In this document: one piece after another, positions 1 through 11,011 of the stretch | Numbering within the stretch: position 1 is the first letter of the stretch | How the letters are laid out: each line of letters starts with the position of its first letter | NCBI GenBank assembly: GCA_019510125.1 | Contig: JAEKKX010000003.1 | Span: 124,001-188,000 of the forward strand | DNA: 64,000 nt | Reading direction: 5' to 3' | From: Lysobacterales bacterium | Lineage (GTDB): Bacteria; Pseudomonadota; Gammaproteobacteria; Xanthomonadales; Xanthomonadaceae | Made by a program: the position numbers and the translations under genes | Notes under the pieces: model-generated | The model's input: the letters and a program-made list of their open reading frames with translations, nothing else | What the model was told of the DNA's origin: nothing | The model's database searches: none

Positions 1-51
1 GAGGGCCGGCGTCGTTCGCGGGGCGGCGGAATCAGTGTGAGCTCGGCGCAT
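1..51 (-). CDS. Possible start of lptA, truncated by the window edge
   Basis: An ATG at 51 (minus strand) opens a frame that overlaps the end of lptC and runs out of the window after 17 codons. In proteobacteria lptA, the periplasmic LPS bridge protein, normally follows lptC with a short overlap, so this position is expected for it. Only the extreme N-terminus is present and no diagnostic residue is visible. The call rests on gene order alone. Confidence 0.3.
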   Translation of the reverse strand, partial: MRRAHTDSAAPRTTPAL

Positions 52-592
52 GGGTGGACTGGACCTCGGATCGGAGCACGTAGCGTTTGGTGAGCGTGGA
101 CACCGCGAAGCCGCGTCCGCGGAGTATAGAACCGGGTTGGACGATGGTCACGACCGCATCCGTGCTGGCGCGGTTCTGCCGCGGGTAGACGCTGAGGTGG
201 TCGGTGTTCATGGTCACCGGGCGCACGTCGTCGGCCGGGCCGTTCGCCTTGACTTCGCCCTGCAGCCGGATCTCGCTCTGGTCGGCGCTGACCCAGCCGC
301 TGCGGCTGCGGATTTCCCAGTACTTGCCTTCGCCGTTGGGCACGAAGAACACCGGGGTCGTCAGCGACATCGTGCGGTCGCCGGGGCGGCGGACCAGGGT
401 CGGGGCGCGAAGGGTGAAGGATTCGCGGCCGGCGGGGTCGAGCGAGACCAGCTCGAAATCGTCGAGCCGGTAATCGGGACGGTCGCCCGCCGCGGCGACC
501 GGCGCCGCCGGCATGCGGTGCGTCCACAGCGCCCAGCCGGCCAGCGCGGCGCCGACGACCAGCGCCAGGACGAGGAGCGGCCGCCAGTTCAT
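32..592 (-). CDS. lptC: LPS export protein LptC
   Basis: Inner-membrane bitopic protein that links the LptBFG transporter to periplasmic LptA in lipopolysaccharide export. The 186-residue product has one N-terminal membrane helix (about residues 5-24) followed by a beta-rich periplasmic domain that contains the YRLDDFELVSLD segment and the regularly spaced strands of the LptC/OstA fold. Length matches the family. The start at 592 overlaps the stop of kdsC by four bases (ATGA), which supports it and implies translational coupling. Gene order kdsD-kdsC-lptC is the usual LPS locus. Identification is by family pattern and synteny. Confidence 0.9.
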   Translation of the reverse strand: MNWRPLLVLALVVGAALAGWALWTHRMPAAPVAAAGDRPDYRLDDFELVSLDPAGRESFTLRAPTLVRRPGDRTMSLTTPVFFVPNGEGKYWEIRSRSGWVSADQSEIRLQGEVKANGPADDVRPVTMNTDHLSVYPRQNRASTDAVVTIVQPGSILRGRGFAVSTLTKRYVLRSEVQSTHAPSSH

Positions 593-1158
593 GCGCGGCC
601 TCCGGTCGCGCCGGGCGGCGCGGTGTCGGGATAGCGGCCCTGCGCAGCCAGCAGCAGGTCGCACAGTTCGCGCGCGGCGCCGGCGCCGGCGTTGGCGCGG
701 GTCCGCCAGTGCGCGACCGAGCGCATGCAGGCGTGCGCGTCCGCGGGCGCCACCGCCAGCCCGCAGGCGCGCATGACCGCGACGTCGGGCAGGTCGTCGC
801 CCATGAAACTCACTGTCTCGATGCCGGTGCCGAGTTCGGCGCACAGCGCCTGCACGCAGGCGAGCTTGTCCTGCACGCCGATGTGCGCGCGCACGCCCAG
901 CTCCTGCGCGCGGCGCGCGGCGGATTCGCTGCGGCGCGCGGTGACGAACGCGACCTCGATGCCGGCCTTGCGCAGCAGCACCAGGCCCTGGCCGTCGTGG
1001 ACGTGGAAGGCCTTCAGTTCGCGGCCTTCGGCGTCGAGGAACAGGCGGCCGTCGGTCAGCGTGCCGTCGACGTCGAAGCACGCCAGCCTGATCCGCGCCG
1101 CGCGCGCCAGCAGATCGTCGTCGAGACCGGCGAGATGCGCCGGCAGGGCGGGCGCCAT
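589..1158 (-). CDS. kdsC: 3-deoxy-D-manno-octulosonate 8-phosphate phosphatase KdsC
   Basis: HAD-superfamily phosphatase that converts Kdo 8-phosphate to Kdo, a precursor of the LPS inner core. The 189-residue protein has the HAD nucleophile motif CFDVDGTLTDGRL near residue 28, the KdsC signature FHVHDGQGLVLLRKAGI after it, the second motif VTARRSE, and motif IV FMGDDLPDVAVM. It has no cap domain, as usual for this small tetrameric family. Its start lies two bases after the kdsD stop and its stop overlaps lptC, so the three genes read as one operon. Confidence 0.95.
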   Translation of the reverse strand: MAPALPAHLAGLDDDLLARAARIRLACFDVDGTLTDGRLFLDAEGRELKAFHVHDGQGLVLLRKAGIEVAFVTARRSESAARRAQELGVRAHIGVQDKLACVQALCAELGTGIETVSFMGDDLPDVAVMRACGLAVAPADAHACMRSVAHWRTRANAGAGAARELCDLLLAAQGRYPDTAPPGATGGRA

Positions 1159-1160
1159 CC

Positions 1161-3930
<2,770 letters not shown>

Positions 3931-3980
3931 GACGATTTCCCGTCAGAGCGGCCCGACCCGCCATCCGGCTGTTGGATACC

Positions 3981-4018
3981 AGGCCGCTGCATTTCCGAAT
4001 ACCGAAAAGCAGCGGCCT
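3981..4018. repeat. Inverted repeat between convergent genes
   Basis: Perfect 10-bp arms AGGCCGCTGC (3981-3990) and GCAGCGGCCT (4009-4018) around an 18-base A+T-richer spacer, followed by another GGCCGC box. It lies in the 112-bp gap between convergent murA and the DUF3108 gene. It could act as a bidirectional terminator or be a REP-like element; there is no strong T-run on either side. Confidence 0.6.
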
Positions 4019-4042
4019 GAAGGCCGCTCTACCGTGCCGCGA

Positions 4043-4741
4043 TCACCGCACCGAGGTGATCTTCAGGTCGATGTCGTCCTTGCCGTCCTTGCGCTGGAGG
4101 ATGCGCGCGGGCAGTTCCAGGCCGTCGACCACCCAGACGAACATCTGCTTGTTGCCGTTGCTGCTGACCAGCTTGGTCGCCGCCTGCGGCTTGCCGCCGA
4201 TGGTGAGGGTGTCCTTGCCTGCGATGGTGAACTGCATCGGCTTGGCGCGGCCCTCGTCGACCATGCGGTAGCGCAGCGGCTTGCCGGCGAGGGCGTCGCG
4301 GGTGAGGGCGAGGTTGAGCAGCAGCGCATCGACGTCGCCGGCCTGCAGGGCCACCGGGCCGGCGCGTTCGGGCTTGACGTCGCCGCTCCAGCGTGCCTGG
4401 CCGGCGGTCCAGTCGTAGACGGCGTTGCGGCGGATCTTCTTGACCAGCAGCAGCGAGGCGTCGGTGCCCGACAGCGGCCGCCACTGGCCGTTGCGGTCCT
4501 CGAACACGGTGACCTGGGTGAGCTGCGCGACCTGGTTGCTGACCTTCAGGGTGTACTTCCACTGGTTGCCGGCCTGCGGCTCGATGGTCATCCGGCCCTT
4601 CGCCGACAGGCCCATGTAGCTGGCCTCGTAATCGGCGGAGAACGGTTCAAGCGCGTGCGCCGGCAGCGACGCCGTGGCGGCGAGGAGGGCGGCGGCGAAC
4701 AGCGGGCCGCGCAGCGGAACGGGGAAGCGGGTGGGGGTCAT
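4043..4741 (-). CDS. DUF3108 periplasmic protein, copy A
   Basis: Secreted protein of 232 residues with a signal peptide (hydrophobic core LFAAALLAATASLPAHA, cleavage near residue 31) followed by a DUF3108 domain: FSADYEASYMGLSAKGRMTIE at the start, a YDWTAGQARWSGD stretch in the middle and the closing ILQRKDGKDDIDLKITSVR. The fold is expected to be a beta-rich lipocalin-like sheet; no enzymatic residues are known to me. It is the downstream member of a tandem pair with 4806-5594, with which it shares the layout and the ILQR-DG-D-IDL ending. Both lie downstream of purN. Function unknown. Confidence 0.85.
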   Translation of the reverse strand: MTPTRFPVPLRGPLFAAALLAATASLPAHALEPFSADYEASYMGLSAKGRMTIEPQAGNQWKYTLKVSNQVAQLTQVTVFEDRNGQWRPLSGTDASLLLVKKIRRNAVYDWTAGQARWSGDVKPERAGPVALQAGDVDALLLNLALTRDALAGKPLRYRMVDEGRAKPMQFTIAGKDTLTIGGKPQAATKLVSSNGNKQMFVWVVDGLELPARILQRKDGKDDIDLKITSVR

Positions 4742-4805
4742 GACGTTCCTTCGGGCATCGGTCCGGCGTGGGGCCGGCGGGGGAAGCGGGGAGATGGGGA
4801 TGGCG

Positions 4806-5594
4806 TCAGCGGTATTCCATGAGCCGGAGGTCGATGGCGTCCTCGCCGTCCTCGCGCTGGAGGATGCGGACCGGCGTCGGTACGCCCTCGGCGACCCAGA
4901 CCACGGTTTCGTCGTCGCCACCGTTGGTGCGGGCCACGCGCAGCGCGGCGAAGTCGAGGCCGCCGACGGCCACCGTCTCCGGCGTGTCCGAGACCCGGTA
5001 GACATGGTCGCGGACCCGGCCCCCCTCCACGAAACGATAACGCAGGAGGGCGCCGGGGCGGGCATCGCGGACGATGGCCAGGTTGATCAGCAGGCCGCTC
5101 ATGTCGCCCGGCTGCAGCGCCACCGGCGCCTTGTGGCGATCCTTCAGGTCGCCGGTCCACTGCGCGGTGCCGCGGGTCCAGTCGTAGGCGCCGGTCGCCG
5201 ACCGGCCGAGGAACAGGCCCTTGCGGACCGTGCTCTGGCTGAGCGGGCGGTAGGCGCCGTCGACGCTGTCGAACACGGTGCTCTGCTGCACGTTCAGGCC
5301 GAGCACGCCGAGCATGCCGCGGCGGCCGTGGATGCCGAGGTCGACGCGCCAGCGCGGGGCGGAGGCCTGCACCAGAGCGAGCGTGGCGTCGCCGGCCGGC
5401 TTGCCGTGGTAGTCGGCCTCGTAGCGGGCGACGAACGGCGACAGGGGGCGCGGCGCCAGCACCGGATTGACCGCGGCGGCGTCGCCTGCACCTGTCGCGC
5501 CCGAGGCCACGGGCGACTGCGCCGGCGCCAGCGGCGCGGCGAGCGACAGGAGCAGGGCGAGGGCGATGGGCAGGCGCATGACGGGCCGCATCAT
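4806..5594 (-). CDS. DUF3108 periplasmic protein, copy B
   Basis: Secreted 262-residue paralogue of the neighbouring DUF3108 protein. It has a signal peptide (LPIALALLLSLAAPLAPAQS), a low-complexity linker, then the DUF3108 core with FVARYEADYHGKPAGDATLAL, YDWTRGTAQWTGDLKDR and the ending ILQREDGEDAIDLRLMEYR. The ATG at 5594 overlaps the purN stop (ATGA), which favours it over the in-frame ATG at 5579, although the signal peptide fits either. Tandem duplication of this gene behind purN is inferred from the matching halves. Role unknown; envelope function is likely from the signal peptide. Confidence 0.85.
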   Translation of the reverse strand: MMRPVMRLPIALALLLSLAAPLAPAQSPVASGATGAGDAAAVNPVLAPRPLSPFVARYEADYHGKPAGDATLALVQASAPRWRVDLGIHGRRGMLGVLGLNVQQSTVFDSVDGAYRPLSQSTVRKGLFLGRSATGAYDWTRGTAQWTGDLKDRHKAPVALQPGDMSGLLINLAIVRDARPGALLRYRFVEGGRVRDHVYRVSDTPETVAVGGLDFAALRVARTNGGDDETVVWVAEGVPTPVRILQREDGEDAIDLRLMEYR

Positions 5595-6256
5595 GCGGAG
5601 GGCGGGGTGGCTGCCGGCTGAAGGGGGGCCGCGAGCGGCGCGTCGTTCAGGAAGATGCTGCCGCCCGACAGCCGCAGCCGACCCGAGGCCAGCAGGCGGA
5701 CGCTCTCGACCAGCAGCGGATGCTCGACCGCGTGGACCCGGGCGGCGAGGGCGGCCTCGTCGTCGCCGGGCAGCACCGGCACCCGCGCCTGGGCGATCAC
5801 CGGGCCGTCGTCGAGCCCGGGCGTCACCACGTGGACGCTGGCGCCGTGTTCGGCGACGCCCGCGGCCAGCGCCTGCCGGTGGGTGTGCAGGCCCTTGAAC
5901 GCCGGCAGCAGCGACGGATGCAGGTTGATCATGCGATCCGGCCGGCGCTCGATCTCCCCGGCCGAGATGATCCGCATGTACCCGGCGCAGACGATCAGGT
6001 CCGGGGCGACGGCATCGACCGCGGCGAAGAACGCCGCGTCGAACGCCTCGCGCGAGGCGAACGCCTTCGGCGACAGCGCGGCGGCCGCGATCCCGGCGTC
6101 GCGCGCGCGCTGCAGCGCCGTCGCGCCGGCCTTGTCGGAGAACACGCCGACGATCGTGGCGTCGAGGTCGCCCGCGGCGATCGCGTCGATCAGCGCCTGC
6201 AGGTTGGTGCCGGCGCCGGAGGCGAGGACGGCGAGGCGGCGCCCGGCCACGATCAT
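5591..6256 (-). CDS. purN: Phosphoribosylglycinamide formyltransferase PurN
   Basis: Transfers the formyl group of 10-formyl-THF to GAR in de novo purine synthesis. The 221-residue protein shows the N-terminal GAR-binding ASGAGTNLQALI, the VCAGYMRIIS strand, the NLHPSLLPAFKGLHTHRQAL motif with the catalytic asparagine and histidine, and VHVVTPGLDDGPVIAQ with the catalytic aspartate. Start 6256 overlaps the preceding gene by four bases. It shares a transcription unit with purM, consistent with co-regulation of purine genes. Confidence 0.95.
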   Translation of the reverse strand: MIVAGRRLAVLASGAGTNLQALIDAIAAGDLDATIVGVFSDKAGATALQRARDAGIAAAALSPKAFASREAFDAAFFAAVDAVAPDLIVCAGYMRIISAGEIERRPDRMINLHPSLLPAFKGLHTHRQALAAGVAEHGASVHVVTPGLDDGPVIAQARVPVLPGDDEAALAARVHAVEHPLLVESVRLLASGRLRLSGGSIFLNDAPLAAPLQPAATPPSA

Positions 6257-6681
6257 CGCCCCGGCGCGTCCGCGAAGAGCGCCTTCACCTGGGGTTTGGT
6301 CAACGTGACCAGCGTGAAGACGCCGAGCACGGTCCCGAACGGCATGATCATGCAGGCCAGTGCGGCCACGACCAGGCACAGCATGTGCCGGCGCCTCCGC
6401 TGCAGGCAGCGTCCCGCGTATGCGATGAAGCCGGCGAGGGTCATGCCGCAGGCGATGAACACCGATGCGAAGGCCACGAAGAACCACCCGGCGAACCGGG
6501 CTTCCGGATCGGGCGTGTCGATGTGGCCGGTGATCATGGCGATGCCGACGACGAGGTGGATCACCGGAAACAGCGAAAACAGGCCGGTCATCGCCGCGAC
6601 GATGTAGTGGAAGATCGACAGCAGGCGCAGGTGTTCCAGATCCTGTGTCGTGGCGTCGGTCGCCGGGGCGGGGACGCTCAT
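6253..6681 (-). CDS. Small polytopic membrane protein between purM and purN
   Basis: Product of 142 residues with a polar N-terminus and four predicted membrane helices: FHYIVAAMTGLFSLFPVIHL, a second at GWFFVAFASVFIACGMTLAGF, a third after the RRRR loop at LCLVVAALACMIMPFG, and a short hydrophobic end. No conserved catalytic motif is seen. It starts eight bases after the purM stop and overlaps purN by four bases, so it is locked into the purine operon, but nothing links it to purine chemistry. Unrecognised family. Confidence 0.8.
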   Translation of the reverse strand: MSVPAPATDATTQDLEHLRLLSIFHYIVAAMTGLFSLFPVIHLVVGIAMITGHIDTPDPEARFAGWFFVAFASVFIACGMTLAGFIAYAGRCLQRRRRHMLCLVVAALACMIMPFGTVLGVFTLVTLTKPQVKALFADAPGR

Positions 6682-6689
6682 GGCCGCCG

Positions 6690-7730
6690 TCAGCCGATCC
6701 GCACCCGCTCGCCGTCGCCGGCGCGGCTCGCTTCGGTGCGGGTGACTTCGCCGATCCGCCAGTGCGGCAGGGCGAGGCGGTCGAGTTCGCCTTCCAGCGC
6801 GCCGACCGCGGCCTGCGGCGCGACCAGCACGAAGCCGATGCCGCAGTTGAAGGTGCGCCACATTTCGCCGCGGGCGACGTTGCCCTCGCGCTGCAGCCAG
6901 TCGAACACCGGCGGCAGGGTCCAGCTCGACGCGTCGATCGACAGCCCGAGGCCGTCCGGGATCACCCGGATGATGTTCTCGGTCAGGCCGCCGCCGGTGA
7001 TGTGCGCCATCGCGTGGACGGCCTCGCCGTGCGCGCCGCCGAGCAATTCCAGCACCGGCTTCACGTACAGCCGGGTCGGCGCCATCAGCGCGTCGACCAG
7101 GCGGACGCCGCCGAGGTCGAGGTCGGCCGGGCGGCCGGCGCGGTCGTAGATGCGCCGGATCAGCGAATAGCCGTTGGAGTGCGGGCCGCTGGAGGCGATG
7201 CCGATCAGCACGTCGCCCTCGCGCACCTTCGCGCCGTCGAGCAGCTTCGACTTCTCGACCGCGGCCACGCAGAAGCCGGCGAGGTCGTATTCGCCCGGCG
7301 GGTACATGTCGGGCATCTCGGCGGTTTCGCCGCCGATCAGCGCGCAGCCGGACAGTTCGCAGCCCTTCGCGATGCCGCCGACCACGGCCACCGTGGTGTC
7401 GACGTCGAGCTTGCCGGTGGCGAAGTAGTCGAGGAAGAACAGCGGTTCGGCGCCCTGCACCAGCACGTCGTTCACGCACATCGCGACCAGGTCGATGCCG
7501 ATGGTGTCGTGGCGGTTCAACTGCTGGGCCAGCTTCAGCTTGGTGCCGACGCCGTCGGTGCCGGAGACCAGCACCGGCTCGCGGTACTTGCCGCTGAGGT
7601 CGAACAGCGCGCCGAAGCCGCCGAGGCCGCCCATCACCTCGGGGCGGAAGCTGCGCCGGACCAGCGGCTTGATGCGTTCGACCACGTCGTTGCCCGCGTC
7701 GATGTCGACGCCGGCGTCGCGGTAGGTCAT
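6690..7730 (-). CDS. purM: Phosphoribosylformylglycinamidine cyclo-ligase PurM
   Basis: ATP-dependent ring closure of FGAM to aminoimidazole ribonucleotide. The protein begins [22 protein letters not shown], the conserved N-terminus of the family, so I place the start at the ATG at 7730 (346 residues); a GTG at 7760 would add ten residues without conservation. Further signatures: [67 protein letters not shown] and [11 protein letters not shown]. Transcribed with the membrane gene and purN, divergent from the DUF2066 gene. Confidence 0.95.
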   Translation of the reverse strand: MTYRDAGVDIDAGNDVVERIKPLVRRSFRPEVMGGLGGFGALFDLSGKYREPVLVSGTDGVGTKLKLAQQLNRHDTIGIDLVAMCVNDVLVQGAEPLFFLDYFATGKLDVDTTVAVVGGIAKGCELSGCALIGGETAEMPDMYPPGEYDLAGFCVAAVEKSKLLDGAKVREGDVLIGIASSGPHSNGYSLIRRIYDRAGRPADLDLGGVRLVDALMAPTRLYVKPVLELLGGAHGEAVHAMAHITGGGLTENIIRVIPDGLGLSIDASSWTLPPVFDWLQREGNVARGEMWRTFNCGIGFVLVAPQAAVGALEGELDRLALPHWRIGEVTRTEASRAGDGERVRIG

Positions 7731-7921
7731 TCCGGTGGAGGCGGGGGGCGTCTGGGTCACGGCGGGCTGCTCGCGCGGAAAGGCGGAATTGTAGCCCGGC
7801 GCGGCGGGAGACCGGCTGCGGACGTGCGATCCGGCGGTGCGATCGCGCGCCTTCGCTTACCCGGCAAGAGGGGGTTGTGGCACCATGCCCGACCTTGGTC
7901 ACACTGTCCGGGACACCGAAG

Positions 7922-9040
7922 ATGCGGCAATCGAACTGGCGGAAGATGCGTTGGGTCGCGGGGCTCTGCCTCGGGCTGGCGCTGATCGTCCCCGGCGCCC
8001 ATGCCCAGCGGGTGGAAGGCGACCGCGCCTCCGCCAGCGGCGTCTACGAGGCCGAAGTCCAGGTCAACAGCCAGACCGACACCGAGCGGGACCGCGGCTT
8101 CGCGCGGGCGCTGGCGCAGGTGCTGGCGAAGATCAGCGGCGACCGCGCCGCCACCGGCCGCCCCGGCGTCGGCCAGGAACTGCGCCGGGCCAAGGACTAC
8201 GTCGACGGCTTCGACTACCGCCAGGACCAGGGCGTCGGCCGCAACGGCGCGCCGTCGTTCAAGACCACCCTGGTGGTGCGCTTCGACCAGGGCAAGGTCG
8301 ACGGCCTGGTGGGCCTGCTCGGCCTGCCGATCTGGCCGCAGCCGCGGCCCAAGCCGGTGCTGTGGCTCGCCATCGACGACGGCAAGGGCCCGCGGCTGGT
8401 CGGCGTCGGCCAGAGCAACGCCGCCCGCTCGATCCTCGACAAGGCGATCGAACGCGGCTACCGCCTCGGCCTGCCCTCGGGCAATGCCGCCGAACAGGCC
8501 GCGGTCGGCGCGATCTGGCGCGGCGACACCGGCGCCGTGGCCCGGGTCTCGGCCCGCTACAGCCCGCCGATGCAGTTGATCGGCAAGCTCTACCGCAAGG
8601 GCGCGGGCTGGAAGGCCGACTGGACCTTCGTCGACAACGGCAAGGCCCTGTCGAGTTGGTCGACCGAGAATCCCGACGCCCGCGCGGCCATGGCCGGCGG
8701 CGCGGACGGCGCCGCCGACGCGCTGATCAGGCGCTACGCCCGCCGCGGCGCGGCCGCCGGTCCGGCCGGCACCTACCGGGTGATGGTCACCGGCATCGAC
8801 AGCGCCGACGACTACGTGCGCCTGATGGCCCACCTCCAGGAGCTGGCGGTGGTGCGCAAGGTGCGCCCGGTGCGGGCCACCGCCGAAGGCCTGCTGCTGG
8901 ACCTGGACCTGATCAGCGGCCTGCCCGGCTTCCGCCGGATGACCGCCGATCGCGGCGTGCTGGTGTCCGCTTCGAACGACGACGATGCGCCGACGCCGGA
9001 CGGCGGCGAGTCGGTGGTCCCGATCTTCGACCTGCGCTGA
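7922..9040 (+). CDS. DUF2066 secreted protein
   Basis: Protein of 372 residues with an N-terminal signal peptide (MRWVAGLCLGLALIVPGAHAQ) and a DUF2066 domain: EVQVNSQTDTERDRGFARALAQVLAKISGDR near the start and VLWLAIDDGKGPRLV in the middle. The ATG at 7922 gives a compact signal sequence; an in-frame ATG lies at 7946. It is the first gene of a three-gene run with the permease at 9048 and hda, an order typical of this family of bacteria. DUF2066 proteins have no established function; a periplasmic or outer-membrane role is inferred. Confidence 0.85.
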   Translation: MRQSNWRKMRWVAGLCLGLALIVPGAHAQRVEGDRASASGVYEAEVQVNSQTDTERDRGFARALAQVLAKISGDRAATGRPGVGQELRRAKDYVDGFDYRQDQGVGRNGAPSFKTTLVVRFDQGKVDGLVGLLGLPIWPQPRPKPVLWLAIDDGKGPRLVGVGQSNAARSILDKAIERGYRLGLPSGNAAEQAAVGAIWRGDTGAVARVSARYSPPMQLIGKLYRKGAGWKADWTFVDNGKALSSWSTENPDARAAMAGGADGAADALIRRYARRGAAAGPAGTYRVMVTGIDSADDYVRLMAHLQELAVVRKVRPVRATAEGLLLDLDLISGLPGFRRMTADRGVLVSASNDDDAPTPDGGESVVPIFDLR

Positions 9041-9047
9041 GGCGGCC

Positions 9048-10286
9048 ATGGCACCCGTTCCGCCGCCGCCCGCGCCGATGCCCCCCGCCCCGGGCCGTCC
9101 CGACGCGCGCCAGGCGCTGCAGGACATCGCCACGTTCTTCCGGCGCCTGCAGTGGGGCCTGCTGCTGCTGGTCGTCGGCGCGCTGCTGTGGGCGCTGACC
9201 CCGGTCCTGACCCCGTTCGCGGCGGCGCTGCTGCTGGCCTGGCTGGGCGACCCGGTGGTCGTCCGGCTGCAGGCGCGCGGGCTGTCGCGCAACGCCGCGG
9301 TCAGCCTGGTCTTCACCGCGATGGTGCTGGCGCTGGTGCTGCTGATCGTGGGCCTGGTGCCGCTGATCCAGACCCAGGCGCAGGTGCTGGGGGACAACGT
9401 CCCGACCTACCTCGACTGGTTCCTGCACACCGCGCTGCCGTGGGTGCAGGCCAAGACCGGCCTGAACGTGACCACCTGGCTCGATCCGGACTACCTGATC
9501 GAGATGATCAAGCGCAACTGGCAGGGCGCGGGCGGCATCGCCAGCCAGGTGCTGGGCGTGATCACCCATTCCGGTTTCACCGTGCTGGGCTGGGTCGCGA
9601 ACCTGGTGCTGATCCCGTTCCTGACCTTCTTCTTCCTGCGCGACTGGAACACGCTGGTGCAGCGCGCCGCCGGGCTGGTGCCGCGCGCGCGGATCGCCAC
9701 GGTCGCGACCCTAGCGCGCGAGTCCGACGCGGTGCTCGGCAGTTTCCTGCGCGGCCAGTTCATGGTGATGCTGTCGATGGGCCTGTTCTACGCGGCCGGG
9801 CTGTGGATGGTCGGGCTCGACGTGGGCGTGGTCATCGGCCTGGTCGCCGGCCTGCTCACCTTCATCCCGTACATCGGCCCGCTGACCGTGCTGCTCGGCG
9901 GCAGCATCGCCGCGCTGGTGCAGTTCGGCGACTGGCCGCACCTGGTCGGCGTGCTGGCGGTGTGGGGCATCGGCCAGTTGCTGGAGAGCTACGTGCTGAC
10001 GCCGAAGCTCGTCGGCGACCGCGTCGGCCTCGGCCCGGTGACCGTGGTGTTCGCGGTGATGGCCGGCGGCACCCTGTTCGGCTTCCTCGGGATGCTGCTG
10101 GCGCTGCCGGTGGCCTCGGTGGCGAACGTGCTGATCCGCCACGCCCATGCGCGCTACACCGAGAGTCGTTTCTACCTCGGCGCGCCACCCGCGGCGGCGC
10201 CGGACATCGCCATCGTCGACGCGCCGCACCGCGTGTCCGGGCGCGGCGGCGACGCCGGCCCCGCGGAGCCGACGGACCCGGCGTGA
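9048..10286 (+). CDS. AI-2E/PerM family membrane transporter
   Basis: Polytopic inner-membrane protein of 412 residues from the AI-2E family. A proline-rich N-terminus precedes about eight membrane helices, with family motifs LLAWLGDPVVVRLQARGLSRNAAV, the VLIPFLTFFFLRDW segment, and the LLTFIPYIGPL signature near residue 270. Substrate cannot be read from sequence; members move quorum-sensing molecules, ions or are uncharacterised. It starts seven bases after the DUF2066 stop and overlaps hda by four bases (GTGA), so the three genes are one operon. Confidence 0.85.
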   Translation: MAPVPPPPAPMPPAPGRPDARQALQDIATFFRRLQWGLLLLVVGALLWALTPVLTPFAAALLLAWLGDPVVVRLQARGLSRNAAVSLVFTAMVLALVLLIVGLVPLIQTQAQVLGDNVPTYLDWFLHTALPWVQAKTGLNVTTWLDPDYLIEMIKRNWQGAGGIASQVLGVITHSGFTVLGWVANLVLIPFLTFFFLRDWNTLVQRAAGLVPRARIATVATLARESDAVLGSFLRGQFMVMLSMGLFYAAGLWMVGLDVGVVIGLVAGLLTFIPYIGPLTVLLGGSIAALVQFGDWPHLVGVLAVWGIGQLLESYVLTPKLVGDRVGLGPVTVVFAVMAGGTLFGFLGMLLALPVASVANVLIRHAHARYTESRFYLGAPPAAAPDIAIVDAPHRVSGRGGDAGPAEPTDPA

Positions 10287-10993
10287 ACGCGCAGTCGCCC
10301 GCCGGCGCCGCGCAGTTGCCGCTGGCGCTGCGCTGTCCGCCCGACCAGCGTTTCGAGACCTTCGTGGGCGCCCCCGCGGGTGCGCTCGCGCAGTTGCGCG
10401 CGTTCGCCCGCGGCGACGCGGGCGCCGGCGAGGCGCTGTATCTCGCGGGCGCGCCCGGCACCGGCAAGACCCACCTGCTGCTGGCCGCCTGCGCCGAAGC
10501 CGAGACCGCCGGCCGGCGCACCGCCTACCTGCCGCTGGCCGCGGCGGCCGGGCGCCTGCGCGATGCGCTGGAGGCGTTCGAGCACGCGGACCTGCTCGCG
10601 CTGGACGGGCTCGATGCCGTCGCCGGCGCGCGCGAGGACGAGGTCGCGCTGTTCGACGCCCACAACCGCGCCCGCGACGCCGGTCGCCGGCTGCTGTACG
10701 CCGCGCGCGTCGCCCCGGACGCGCTGCCGCTGACCCTGCCGGACCTGCGCTCGCGCCTGTCGCAGTGCGTGCGGCTGTCGCTCGAGCCGCTGGACGACGC
10801 CGGGCGCGCCGACGTGCTGCGCCTGCGCGCGCAGCGTCGCGGCCTGCAACTGGACGATGCGGCGATCGACTGGCTGCTGCGCCGCGTCGATCGCGACCTC
10901 GCCAGTCTCACCGAACTGTTCGACCGCCTCGATCGCGAATCGCTGGCCGCGCAGCGGCGGCTGACGGTGCCGTTCCTGCGCCGCGTGCTCTGA
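10283..10993 (+). CDS. hda: DnaA regulatory inactivator Hda
   Basis: AAA+ protein of 236 residues that works with the beta clamp to stimulate ATP hydrolysis by DnaA and so prevents re-initiation. It has an N-terminal clamp-binding QLPLAL box (residues 11-16), a DnaA-like FETFV strand, Walker A AGAPGTGKTHLL, Walker B LLALDGLDAV and the arginine-finger region LRSRLSQCVRLSLEPLDD. Compared with DnaA it lacks domains I, II and IV, as expected. The GTG start at 10283 overlaps the permease stop, which fixes the start. Confidence 0.93.
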   Translation: MNAQSPAGAAQLPLALRCPPDQRFETFVGAPAGALAQLRAFARGDAGAGEALYLAGAPGTGKTHLLLAACAEAETAGRRTAYLPLAAAAGRLRDALEAFEHADLLALDGLDAVAGAREDEVALFDAHNRARDAGRRLLYAARVAPDALPLTLPDLRSRLSQCVRLSLEPLDDAGRADVLRLRAQRRGLQLDDAAIDWLLRRVDRDLASLTELFDRLDRESLAAQRRLTVPFLRRVL

Positions 10994-11011
10994 TCAGTCG
11001 GACAATGCGCG

